Origin: Zychaea mexicana
Lineage: Eukaryota; Mucoromycota; Mucoromycetes; Mucorales; Lichtheimiaceae
Assembly (NCBI RefSeq): GCF_025766255.1
Contig: NW_026516774.1
Location: 62,001 to 126,000 of the forward strand
Length of the DNA stretch: 64,000 nucleotides
Reading direction: 5' to 3'
In this document: piece after piece, positions 50,293-60,399 of the stretch
How positions within the stretch are numbered: the stretch's first letter is position 1
Layout of the letters: each line of letters begins with the position of its first letter
Program-made: the position numbers and the translations under genes
Notes under the pieces: generated by a model
The model's input: the letters and a program-made list of their open reading frames with translations, nothing else
What the model was told of the DNA's origin: nothing
The model's database searches: none

Positions 50293-51191
50293 GTAATTGC
50301 TGTGCTGTTGGTGACGGTGATAATAGGGATGATGATGATGACTTTGTTGCTGGCTATGACGATGCGGTCGAGCTTGCGTTTTATCTTCTTCCTCCTTCTC
50401 TTCGTCTTCTTTTTCTTCACGGTCCATGATACTGCTAATGGACATGGGCCAAGACGGCGATGTTCGAAAGTTGCCAAAGCTTCCATGCAAAGCATCCCAG
50501 TAAGGAAAACGCTTTACAACTTCCTCTAGGGATAGATAGAAATTTGAAAAAAAAAATGTGGATGGAAAAAAAATGGGGAGGGGGGGGGTGGAAAAAGAAA
50601 AAAAAAATAGAGTGTGTCACGGAATGTATTCTCTTCTTGATTGTCGTTCTCTTTGAATTGTTTCTCTCAACCGCACCCGAACTATACTTTTGGTTTTCGC
50701 ACGCACTCGCACACACACACACACCACAATAAAATATATTTCACTTTTGTCTTTTTATTACCATGAACGATTTCTTCCTTAACACCTGCCTGGCGCATCT
50801 TTTTCCCATCCGTGTCATTCCATTCTCGTGCTGTCCTATAGTTGCTTTGAAGCGTTGAGATCTTACTGGCCACATCTTTTGGGAGGCGGTGATAGATCCC
50901 AACTTGCCGCATGCGTTCAATGATCTCTTCAAGAAGTACTTTCTTGGGTGTCCGTTCCGTACTGTTGTCACCGCCGCGCCATTTGCTGTAGTTTGCCTTG
51001 TCCGCCAGCCAGTTGATCAGCACGTCCATCGATGACATCCCGCCGTTGACTCCATCTTTGAGCCAGCTCTTATATGGCTTTTTGCCCTTGGATACCGAAG
51101 TTGTTGTTGTTGTTGTCGCTGCTGCTGCTGCTGCTGCTGCTGTCGTAGTTGTTGCTGTTGATGTGAGCGTCGCCGTGGTGAGCGTCGTCAT
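49474..51191 (-). CDS. Myb/SANT-like DNA-binding domain protein with Gln/His-rich region and C-terminal coiled coil
   Basis: Probable nuclear transcription regulator. Exons (minus): 51191-50762 and 50525-49474; 493 residues. After a Thr/Ala-rich leader with a poly-Ala run, residues about 35-165 form a trihelix/Myb-SANT-like domain: KSWLKDGVNGGMSSMDVLIN, WLADKANYSKW, LLEEIIERMRQVGI, DVASKISTLQSNYRTAREW, and (over the splice) VVKRFPYWDALHGSFG. The middle is acidic (EEKEDEEKEEEDK), then His/Gln-rich with a run of nine Gln, then Ser-rich. A GKRRRRMSD motif may be a nuclear localisation signal. The C-terminal 60 residues are a charged helix predicted to be coiled coil (MLEFLREKRLEREQLLIEQE) ending NLMEAGFTKQEIAEQLQFL. 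The target genes are unknown. Confidence 0.82.
50258..50282 (-). repeat. CAG repeat coding poly-Gln in the Myb/SANT-like protein
   Basis: Consecutive CTG/GCT triplets on the plus strand encode nine Gln on the minus strand, flanked by His codons. A second, poly-Ala-coding triplet tract of the same gene lies at 51117-51141. Confidence 0.85.
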
Positions 51192-52457
51192 GGTGATAAA
51201 GTTGTTGCTTAGTGCGAGGAATAGTGTTGTCTCGTTACTATTGTTACCGTTGCTATGCCAGCAGGTATATATGGTAAGCGTATAGAAAAGCTAGTGCAGT
51301 AAGAGGTAAAGGGGTGGAGGAAGAAGTCCACGGCGAGCAAAGAAAAAAGAGGAAAGTAAAGCAAGCTCTACAGATTATTATTGTCTGCAGGAGAGTGAGA
51401 GTGAGAGGGAGAGAAGAAAAGGCAAGTTTCTGTACTGCACACAATCTCAGCCTGCCCTTTTATACTCCTCCCCCCCACAAATCAGCAAGCATATTTTTTT
51501 CTTTCATGTCAGCCCAACTTTGGGCGTAATGTCATGCACACACAAACATGTCTGCTTTTTTTTAACCATCACTGCTGCTATCATACCACTCTATTAGGTA
51601 CACACACACAAAGATATTCTTTTTTGGCCTTTTCAAGCATGTGGAACACCAATCAGCGTTTGGGTAGTACAAAGTCTAATTCCTTCTTCCGCTTGGGAAC
51701 CAAGCTGTGTGTGTGTGTGGGGGGGGGAGGGGTTACAAAACATGAAAAAATGGACATGACAAGAAGACCGAGCCTCATATTCTGCTGGGGTGCTATTGTT
51801 GTCGTTGTGTCCATGACAAAATACTCTTTCTGGAGAGGACTCTCGCCTGGACCACGGGTCTGGACACGCGCCTACTGTATCATACCTTACGGATGGTGAT
51901 GGTGATGATGATTGGTGTGATTCTGAGCTTTGTGAAGTTTCTCTCATCCTCTTTTCTACTAACTGTGTCTTTAAGGGGTTCGTTTACTATACTAACGCAT
52001 GTAGGATGCCGAAGAAAGGGGGTGCTGTTTCGTATGAAAAAGGCGCTTCTCTAAGGGCCAGCCTCTCTTCTGTTCTTTACAGGATGAATTGCATTGAAAA
52101 TCAGTGCTCACAATATACTTCTTGAAAGTATCCGCAGGAGGGGCACACCACCCCGCATTTCCAGATAAATCTAATCACCCACCCCCCCCCAAATAAAAAG
52201 ACGCACACATCAGTTGAGCGGAGCTAAGCTCTTTTAGGACGTGTGACCAGAAAAGAAGAATTATGTCGTTTCTGCTTTGTTGCTTTTTGTTTCTGACACT
52301 GTGTCAGTCAGAATCATCGTTGTCAGTAGTAGAAATGATTGAACAAGAGAGAGCTACTTCTATCACTTTCTCTCATTCATTCTCTTGCACCTTCGCCAAT
52401 CGTCTCTTTTTGTTCTTCTTTTCGTTTTCTTCTTTCTTGACTAGGTAGCAAATCATC
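51192..52457. other. Divergent spacer upstream of the first RBR gene
   Basis: Promoters of the Myb/SANT-like gene and the first RBR gene. Contains A/C, G9 (about 51718-51727) and C9 runs. A 61-codon ORF at 52263-52448 (MSFLLCCFLFLTLC) ends ten bases before the RBR start codon; it is T/C-rich leader sequence and I do not call it as a gene. Confidence 0.5.
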
Positions 52458-53931
52458 ATGTCGTCGGTCCAATGTTGCATATGCTTAGAATCATACAAAA
52501 CAAGCAAAACAACGACTACAACTAGCTGCAGTGTTGCGTCTTCTTCCAAAAGTCCTGTTGTGTCACGGCCACCACCACAAAGATCAGCAGCTGCATCCTC
52601 GTCTTCCTCTCAGCGAAAAAAACATGATGGAAACGTGTTTTCGACAAAAGGCTGTGCCCATCATGCATGCCGTCCCTGTCTCGCTCAGTACTTTTTGGCC
52701 TACGTCCAAAAGTCTCGCATCGAGGACGACTATTCAGCCTTGGACTGCCCAGAGCCTGGTTGTGACGAGACTTACGTTGCCATTGAGATCATTCCACAAG
52801 TGATGCCGAACGCTGAAACAGCACTCTATTGGTGGCGTATAGTGATCGAAAAGACCATTATGGACAGCATTGTGAGAGCCTTTTTTCCCTCTCTTTTTCA
52901 AATGTTATAAACATAAAAAACAAACAAAACGAAAAGAACCCACAACTACAGCTACTCTTATTATTATTAACAGAAACAATAACGAACTTTGATACTTTAT
53001 GATAATGGGTCAATAGGGCTACTGTCCGTATCCAGATTGTCAAGCATCATTCGAGCTCCCGGATTACCATCAGCAACAACATTGGCAGCAGCAATCAGCT
53101 GCACCAATCGCCAGTAGCAGCACATATACTGGCACCACTGTTATGGCTCCTCACGTTGATGAAGATGAGGAGAGACCCATCTTTGCCGAGTGTCTTGAAT
53201 GCAACCGTGGTATTTGCCTCAACTGCCAAAGCATTTGGCACTCTGGTATTGATACATTATGCGAGCCTACGGCTATTTTAAGCATACATCTCTATCTCTC
53301 CTCCCTTTCGTGAGAATGATATCACTTATCACCAATGATAAATTTCTGTTTTGGATTGTTATATAGACAAACAATGTAAACCTGAAGCAGAACGAACAGC
53401 AACGCCCCCATGGCGAGATTCTAAGGCGTACCGTCGAGCACATACACAAAAAGGAAAGGAGCTGAAGCGCAAATTATCAGTAGAAGCTCGCAACCTTGCA
53501 AGAAAAAGGAATTGGACCCGTTGCCCGCGTTGTCAAGAGATGGTCGAACGCGTTGTAAGTGTCCTCCTCTCTCTAAAATCCTCATTTAAGCGTTCTAGTG
53601 GTGCATATTGTTTCTCGGGTTGCTCTAAATTAGGCTTTGCATGTAATCTGCTAATCCGCTGTATCCTTTTCTTTACTCAGAGTGGCTGCAGTACTATCTT
53701 GTGCTCTTGTGGTATTGAGTTGTAAGTTAAAGAAAGGACAAGCGATGACGAGATTTTAATAATCTATATCATTACGCACGTTAACCGTTATATGTATGAC
53801 GATATTTTTTTGATACTAGCTGCTACCGCTGCGGATCGCCATCTAGCGGTCACGTTTGCTCAAGAAGATGCAACATGCTTTCCGGTGCCCAATTGAACAG
53901 TGTCCGTAGCACCATGTTTACCTATAATTAG
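52458..53931 (+). CDS. RBR (RING-IBR-RING2) E3 ubiquitin ligase, copy 1
   Basis: Ubiquitin ligase that receives ubiquitin on a RING2 cysteine before passing it to substrate. Exons: 52458-52871, 53017-53245, 53367-53554, 53681-53721, 53820-53931; 327 residues. RING1 begins at once (VQCCICLESY), but its first Cys pair is separated from the rest (GCAHHACRPCLAQYF) by about 56 Ser/Thr/Pro-rich residues. DYSALDCPEPGCDETY completes it. IBR: GYCPYPDCQASFELP and FAECLECNRGICLNCQSIWH. RING2: WTRCPRCQEMVERVSGCSTI, LCSCGIEFCYRCGSP. The likely catalytic Cys is in SGC; the following His common in RBRs is Thr here. The remaining C-terminus is short and has one more Cys pair (VCSRRCN). Substrate unknown. Same exon layout as copy 2. 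Confidence 0.88.
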
Positions 53932-54903
53932 GAGACTCACCTTCAAACACAAACTGCATAATGGTCCTGATTTTTTGAAGTTACTTTTGCTGTATTTACT
54001 ATACTACCCATTTGCTGCACATACACACAGGCTCATAAATAGCACACTCTATTATGCAGAATATCTGCTTATGGCAACTCTTTTTTTTTTCTTTCCCCTA
54101 AAACAAAAAAATAAAGCGCACGAATGACCGCTCTTTTCGTCCCTTTAGTGCTACCTTTTTTTGCTCTGTATGTAAAAAGCTAACGCGATCATTCATCATT
54201 AGCATGTGTAAAATTCTCAAGGAACAAGATGGGTTGCATGTATCCAGGGTCACGCGAGATCACAGAGCGCTCCCATTATTTCGGTTTTTTATGCAAGTGA
54301 TGAAACTCTAATAATTATGCAGCAAAGTATCTTTATCTCGAACGATTGAGTCTAGATATCCAGCATCAACTAAACAAGGCTACTCTACAGTAAACGAACA
54401 TGCTGGGTTGCTCACAAGTACGTACTGTTATATCCCTCATAAACTCACTTGTGTGGACATTTCCTCATCCATACACATCTTGGTGTAACACGGAATAGCT
54501 ACGCTCAGGTAGAAGTTGCCATTATATAGATCATGCAAATCACAATATAGCTACTATCTGAGGCATTTACCCGGAGACCTTTTACTCACCCACCATAGAT
54601 TGCTTAATCTTTTATATGATTTATTGTATAACATCAATTCATCCGTTCAATGCACAGCTGTGATAATTGCCTAGGATAATAAGACATTTCTTATAAAAGG
54701 TGAGAACTTCTGTTATCATAATAAACCAGTTTTTTTTTAATTTCGTGCCACATGCATTTCCTGGTAGTTGTTTTGCAACAGACCAAACGGAATTCAACGG
54801 TCGATCATTAACCTTATAAATTGTAAGAAAGCGTTTTGAGTATGTTTATTGTAATTTTAGGTAGAAACCAAAGGAACGGGTAATAAGGCAAATAAAGAAG
54901 CTT
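53932..54903. other. Intergenic region after RBR copy 1
   Basis: AT-rich with a T10 run near 54082 and AATAAA near 54110. No gene or repeat family is recognised. Confidence 0.5.
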
Positions 54904-55250
54904 TCACACTTCAAGAACTTTGGCGATTTGTTTTTGAACAGTAGCATTCGCTGACACAATAGCAGGCATGAAAAGCTCCGCAAGACGTTGCAATAGCTTA
55001 TTCAAGTCGCTATTTGTGAGAAATTTGATTGATGAGTCATCATCAGGGGGATACCAAGACAATATCGCTTCAAGGATTGCTTGAGTTTTGCCCGTGGATT
55101 TCTGCATATAGCAGTTTTGACACTTGATTTTGGAAGCATCGCTGCTTGGCCATGTTTTAATACTTGAATTCCGATCAAGCGAAAGAGTTGAGCCCCCGGA
55201 TGCCGACCCTTGTCATGATCAGCCAACGTAAAAGTGGTGAACGGATGGCA
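54904..55250 (-). pseudogene. Unidentified minus-strand coding remnant with a CxxC motif
   Basis: A minus-strand frame from about 55212 to 54904 reads as fluent protein: ASGGSTLSLDRNSSIKTWPS, then KIKCQNCYMQKSTGKTQAIL, SWYPPDDDSSIKFLTNSDLN and LLQRLAELFMPAIVSANATV, ending at a stop. No start codon lies in frame before a stop, so an upstream exon is required or the gene is broken. It may belong with the next entry. I do not recognise the family; the C-x2-C pair could be half of a zinc site. Confidence 0.3.
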
Positions 55251-55436
55251 TACATGCACGTCTGTCAGGGGGACCAGAGGCACGGCACATAAGCGCTAGG
55301 GCGGTCAAACTTGGACCGCAGCTGTCGTAGCTGATATAAAATGTTGGTGTCTGACATGCGGTCGGTATCAGTGTTGGTGGTCATGGCAATGGTTGCGTCA
55401 AGGCATTCTTGATCTTAAGCAAAAGCGATAAGAATA

Positions 55437-56400
55437 TTAATCTAACTGGACATGAATAAAAGGCCATCTACGAAAATTTCGGTTGCCATTAAGTCTGACG
55501 GCCGTCAACCGGAATCCCAAGTTCATGGAGCCAACGACAGGGTTTTCTTTGGTTGCTAGACGGATAGTAGATGTCACAAGCACATCTGACGTTCGGGTGC
55601 GGATTATCAACTTCATGCCATCAAACTTTTGTAACGTTGCGGGCCAAACTCCAGGGTACACTGTCTTGAATGTGGTATGAGGGAGTGACGTGGCCACGAC
55701 ACCATCCTTCACTTTACCAAACGATTCTCTGTGAATGTCGTCATTCTTGGTGCGACCATAGACCTCGACAGTGTTGACCAAGATCGAATGCCCGTTGATC
55801 GTATTTCTCAAGATACAACCAGAGAAGAGCTTTGCAGTAGCATAGTTGATTTGAGGAAAGAAATCCCAACCCTTGTTGAGAAGGGCGCAGATATCTGGAG
55901 TCAGTTCTACAAACGCGCGTTGCCGCAGGATGTCGGTATAAGGAGACATAGCAAACAGATTTTCCAAGCTAGTGGCAATAATTGGTGAGCTATTGACGCA
56001 AAGATGGTGGGTTGTATCCGAATGGCGTCGCTTCACTATGGACCGTATCGAGTCATGATTCTCCACTAGATCGCTGACGAGTTTCTTGTGGGCAAGTGCA
56101 TTTTTTTCATAGCTGTGCTTATGGGTAATGGCAAAAAGCTGCAACGCAAGGATATCCAATATGAACAATGTCTTTGACTTTTCGGTATCATCCGCATCCA
56201 TTTGTTGACACGCATAAAGTGCAGCGTTATCGGCATCATCACCAGATATTGAAGCGGCTGCACTAGTTGATGGCACAGAATGATTCACCACAGCGCAGGG
56301 TTTGACGGTTGGAGAAATGATTGATATTGTGTTGTCCGATGGCAAGTCGATTTCGCATCCAAGCTCTTTTTCATCCAGGTCCGGTTCGTTTGATTATCAC
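55437..56400 (-). CDS. Unidentified ORF, about 300 residues, start uncertain
   Basis: A long open frame on the minus strand ending at 55437, with no intron needed. The earliest in-frame sequence includes DLDEKELGCEIDLPSDNTIS, but there is no ATG near the beginning, so a 5' exon is missing or the frame is a remnant. Parts: SKTLFILDILALQLFAITHK, LENLFAMSPYTDILRQRAFV, DGMKLIIRTRTSDVLVTSTI and the end RRWPFIHVQLD. Composition is ordinary for coding DNA. It lies between RBR copies, next to a transposase fragment, and may be part of a mobile element. No function assigned. Confidence 0.4.
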
Positions 56401-56744
56401 TACTTCATTAATAGTTGAATTGGTACAAAAAGTCAGCACTAACGAAGGATTTTCCTATTTTTACAATGTTACCTTTGAGTTGCTTTTGGACAATCCTTTA
56501 TTTCATAAATGGTATTGACGCGAGATTTTAGCAGATTGAGAGATTCAAAGTAGTTTTGTATGCGAAGGACATGAATACAATGTGATAGTAGAAGCATCTT
56601 GCTGGTCAAAAAGTGAATGATTGTCTTTGAGCCCTGGTTTCGACCCCTTTATACCGGAAGAGACGTGTATGCCATGTAAACTTTGGAGACGTCGTCGTAG
56701 TCTTTTTTTTCTCATCGAAGTAGACGGTGGGTCCTTTTTTTTTT

Positions 56745-56842
56745 GGCCTGGAGGTCCTTTCTTTTTTTGGCCTGGAGGTCCTTTCTTTGGCTTTGGGGTC
56801 CTTTCTCTCTCTCTCTCTCTTTCTCTTTCTCTTTTGGTCGCC
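56745..56842 (-). repeat. Tandem GGCCTGGAGGTCCTTTC repeat and adjoining (TC)n
   Basis: Two close copies and one partial copy of a roughly 23-base unit (about 56738-56795) are followed by (TC)n at 56800-56842. Read on the minus strand they continue the transposase frame as Arg/Glu repeats and then GPPGQKKK twice. Confidence 0.75.
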
Positions 56843-57062
56843 TTATAACCTCTCCTTGCTGAGGCCATTAGCAAAGCATCTCGCAGAATGAGAAACAAAG
56901 CCCTTAAAAAGTCGTCCAAATATAAACCATTGCATGCCTCGCTATTTCGAGTCATCAATGTCACTTTTTCAAGAAACGTATTTCGCTTAACTTCACTCTT
57001 GACAACAGACAAGAATTGTTCATTTGGATTTAATTCTGGAGAATACAGAGGAATATAAACAT
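56832..57062 (-). pseudogene. C-terminal fragment of a Tc1/mariner-like transposase
   Basis: The minus-strand frame starting near 57062 reads YVYIPLYSPELNPNEQFLSV, then VKSEVKRNTFLEKVTLMTRN and ARRGYKATK. The YSPELNPNE block carries the third acidic residue of the DDE triad of Tc1/mariner transposases. The N-terminal two thirds are absent: above 57062 the sequence is non-coding. The frame then runs into low-complexity repeats instead of a normal end. A dead fragment, from a different copy than the element at 15-19 kb, which lacks exactly this part. Confidence 0.75.
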
Positions 57063-58393
57063 ATCGCTATCCTCGGGAGTGATGGGCCGTGGGGGGGCAT
57101 ATTCATTACAAAAATCACAGTTGCAAAGAAAAGGTGTTGCAGATCTATGTATCAGTGAGCACTACCATTGCCGCCACAATTGTTACGACCAAATTACCAG
57201 CGTTTCCAGCTTGATCCTCGTCTATATCATATCAAGCTTTCAAAATCTTTGCTCTTGCTCTATAACTCTTAATTACTGTTTTTTCAAGTTCTGGCTATCA
57301 TCATTCTCCGGGTGATCTGGGGTCTCACCCAGTAAACGTAGCCGGAAGCGTAGCGTCGGCCTTCTATTCCTGATATGTAATTGCTATAGTACACCAGTTG
57401 TATAGGACCTTTAGATGACAATAATGTGGCATTTTTCAATGCATCACATGGGAGGTTAAGTTTACCAATATCAAGTCATTTTGTTGTTGCCAAAACATAA
57501 TGTCGTGTTTCCTTTGTCTTACTGGTGACCACCAGTTATCTTAGGAAACGTAATTCACTTATTACCCTTTAAAATCATCGCATCACTACTGGAATAATGC
57601 CACATGCATAGAAAGTGAATTATCATCCCTTATCATTTCCTCTCTTCTGATCAAGCTCTTCTCTGTCAGTCTGTCAGTTTGTCAGTGTAAAATTTGCAAT
57701 TGCTTGTATCGTATCGTAAATTTTCTCATCCAGCTAAACTAAAGCAGATACTCAGTCTTCTCACTCACAACCTTTTCCCTGTGCCACACACAGGGTTTTT
57801 ACCCCGTCATACCCCCTCAGTCCTGTCTCGAGCAAAATGTCCCCCCCAGACGCAGTGTTCAAAGAGACGTTAAATAAAACCAAAACTTTTAAACGTATCG
57901 TATCGTAAATAACACTGTGTGTCGTCGACGTGGAATACTTTCTGTTTCGTATAAACCGAGGGTGTGAATACACGTCGTGCTATTCTCGTGAATGATGAGC
58001 ATTCTGAAGGAATAAGATTTAGAGTTATTGAAGTGGACCCCGCTCCACTATTTTCGCTATCTTTGCTTCCCTTTATATCTTTAGTAAGAAGATTAACAAG
58101 TAGTAGTAAATGCAGGGTGAGGGCCTAGGAGCACAACAGCCAAGATTTCCGGTTACCAAAGAAACAAGTACGAAGCACGCAAATTGGTTCATCAGATCTG
58201 CGGATACGCGTGACCGAATATATGGACACACAAATATGCAATAGTGTGTGTGAGCGTACTCAAGAAGAAATGGTGCGAGAGAAGATGAGGCGTTTTCTTC
58301 TATCCGCTTTTGTTTTGACATACTTCTTCTTTTCTCTTCCCTCCTTTTTTTATTTAGTATATCAATCATGACGAGAAAAAAAATCGACTTTAT
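57063..58393. other. Intergenic region upstream of RBR copy 2
   Basis: No supported gene. The sequence CGTATCGTAAAT occurs twice, at about 57709 and 57896. The last 100 bases are a T/C-rich leader. A 10-codon upstream ORF precedes and overlaps the RBR copy 2 start. Confidence 0.5.
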
Positions 58394-58397
58394 ATGA
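58368..58397 (+). promoter_or_regulatory. Short upstream ORF overlapping the RBR copy 2 start codon
   Basis: ATG at 58368 opens nine codons (MTRKKIDFI) and stops at TGA 58395-58397, which overlaps the main ATG in the string ATATGACC. Such overlap can allow reinitiation or repress translation. Alternatively one base more in the A8 run would fuse it in frame to the main ORF. Confidence 0.5.
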
Positions 58398-59947
58398 CCG
58401 TGAAGTGCTGTATATGTTTGGAATCGTTTAAAAAGAGAAAAGATACTAGTCGCGGCAGCAGCGTTGCATCATCTTCCAAGCATCCTGACACCTCAAAGCC
58501 AGCACCAGCAAGAGAATACGCAACACTCTCATCATCTCAACAGCACCAGCACCAGCACCAGCAACAACAGCAACAACAAGAAGACGTGTTTTCCACTGAT
58601 GATTGTGACCATCATGTATGTCGGGCCTGCTTAGCTCAATACTTATGGGCCTACGTTCAAAAACCTCGCATTGATGGCGACTATTCAGCCTTGGGGTGCC
58701 CGGAACTGGATTGCAATCACACTTACAATATCATTGGAATCATCGATAAAGTCATGCCGTGTGCAGAAGCAGTACTCGGCTGGTGGCGTACGGTGATTGA
58801 AAAGACGATCATGGACAGCGTTGTGAGTTATTTTTGTTTCGTCTCGAAGCCTACCTAACCAGCCACCTAAAAAAAATACATGAAAGCATCTCACCGTACT
58901 GACAACAGCAAAATACTGTGCAAAAAATGACCTGTAGGGCCACTGTCCTTATCCAGATTGTCAAGGATCGTTCGAACTCCCTGATGTGTATCAGCAACAA
59001 CGCTACCAATCAAATGTATACGCGGACAACAGCAACAGCTATAGTAGTGATACTTTTGCGGGTTCCATCCATTTTTATGATCTCGAAGATGACAACGAAG
59101 CTAGCAGCAGTAGCAGCAGCAGCAGCAGCAGAGGCAGAAACTTTTACAACAGTGGTGCTACTATGGTTAATGATGATGATTACCAGGAAGAGGGGCCAGT
59201 ATTTGCCGAATGTCTTGAATGCAACCGCGGTATATGCCTTAATTGCCAAAGCATTTGGCATCCAGGTATTGCGTGCCTACTTTTGTAGGCTTAGTTTTAT
59301 TCTCTGGAAATGCATTCATCGATTTTGTCACCAATGACTGTTATTTTCCTATATGTTGTGGCATAGACAGCGAATGCAGACCTGAAACAGAACGTGCATC
59401 AAAGCCCTCCTGGCAGGAATCTAAGCCTTACCGTCAAGCGCGTGCAAAAAAAGGGAAGCAGCGCCAGCGCCAGCTATCAGTGGATGCTCGCAAACTTGCA
59501 AGGAGAAATGACTGGACGCGATGCCCGTATTGCCGAGAAATGGTTGAACGAAGTGTAAGTTCTTCTGCTTTTCCATTGTCGATATGATAATGGTGGCGAT
59601 CAAGATAAGGTTTTTCCAGTCTACTAATAGCGAATAATTGCAATTATCATGGTCACACTTTTTCTATTTTAATTCCTTCAGAGCGGGTGCAACCATATTG
59701 TATGTTATTGCGGTGCCGATTTGTAAGTAAACAGAACAAGATGGTTAGAGCTGATACAAAAGTGACATGCTCTACAACTATAAATTCAGTTGTGGTTGCA
59801 ATATATAACATACTGATTCGTTCATTTAATAGCTGTTACCGCTGTGGATCGCTCACAGATAGTAATAATAATTGTTCAGGAGAATGCCACAATCTTTCAG
59901 CTGGGGAATTGGATAATATTCGCAACCACATGTTTGACTATGATTAG
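58394..59947 (+). CDS. RBR (RING-IBR-RING2) E3 ubiquitin ligase, copy 2
   Basis: Ubiquitin ligase paralogous to copy 1. Exons: 58394-58822, 58938-59265, 59367-59554, 59682-59722, 59833-59947; 366 residues. Exons 3 and 4 have exactly the lengths of copy 1 (188 and 41 bases). RING1: VKCCICLESF, then a loop of about 60 residues with His-Gln and poly-Gln repeats, then DDCDHHVCRACLAQYL and GCPELDCNHTY. IBR: GHCPYPDCQGSFELP, a longer insert with a run of nine Ser, then FAECLECNRGICLNCQSIWH. RING2: WTRCPYCREMVERSSGCNHI, VCYCGADFCYRCGS; here the canonical Cys-Asn-His context is kept, unlike copy 1. Length differences between copies lie almost entirely in the two low-complexity loops. Start set by likeness to copy 1. 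Confidence 0.9.
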
Positions 59948-60399
59948 GAAGCTTTATCACGCACCCTCTTCCTTCCATTTTTGTATGCTACACACAATGC
60001 ATACCCATGGCATAGCATTAGCGTTACACGAAGATCTAGTTATAACAGACACATTTCCTATTATGAAAAGTAAAAAGCACAGCTACTTTTTTGTCGGTTC
60101 TTCTATAGCTATGACGAGATCATCATCATTAAGCTTGGTATACCTAAGCTTCCTCTACATTTTCAAATGGAAAAGTTAAAGACGGTATATCTGTACAGTA
60201 ACACTTACATTGCAAGCGGAAGAGTTCCTCTGATACTGTGTCATGCGGAATAATCATCAATGTCAGAAAAGAGTGATTGACAATGAGCGTGCGAGTCATC
60301 GAAAAAGATACTACGCGGGGAGAATACGAATCCATCCTCCCGTCACCCACACTTTCGTTTTTCCAACACCTTCCCTCGATCAGCTAAAGAGAGAAGATC
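59948..60399. other. Intergenic region between RBR copies 2 and 3
   Basis: Short spacer with T/A-rich text and no recognisable gene. It probably contains the promoter of copy 3. Confidence 0.5.

Noticed and set aside
52263..52448. 61-codon hydrophobic ORF just before RBR copy 1
   Set aside because: The sequence is a T/C-rich leader and the Phe/Leu/Ser content follows from base composition. No counterpart precedes copy 2.
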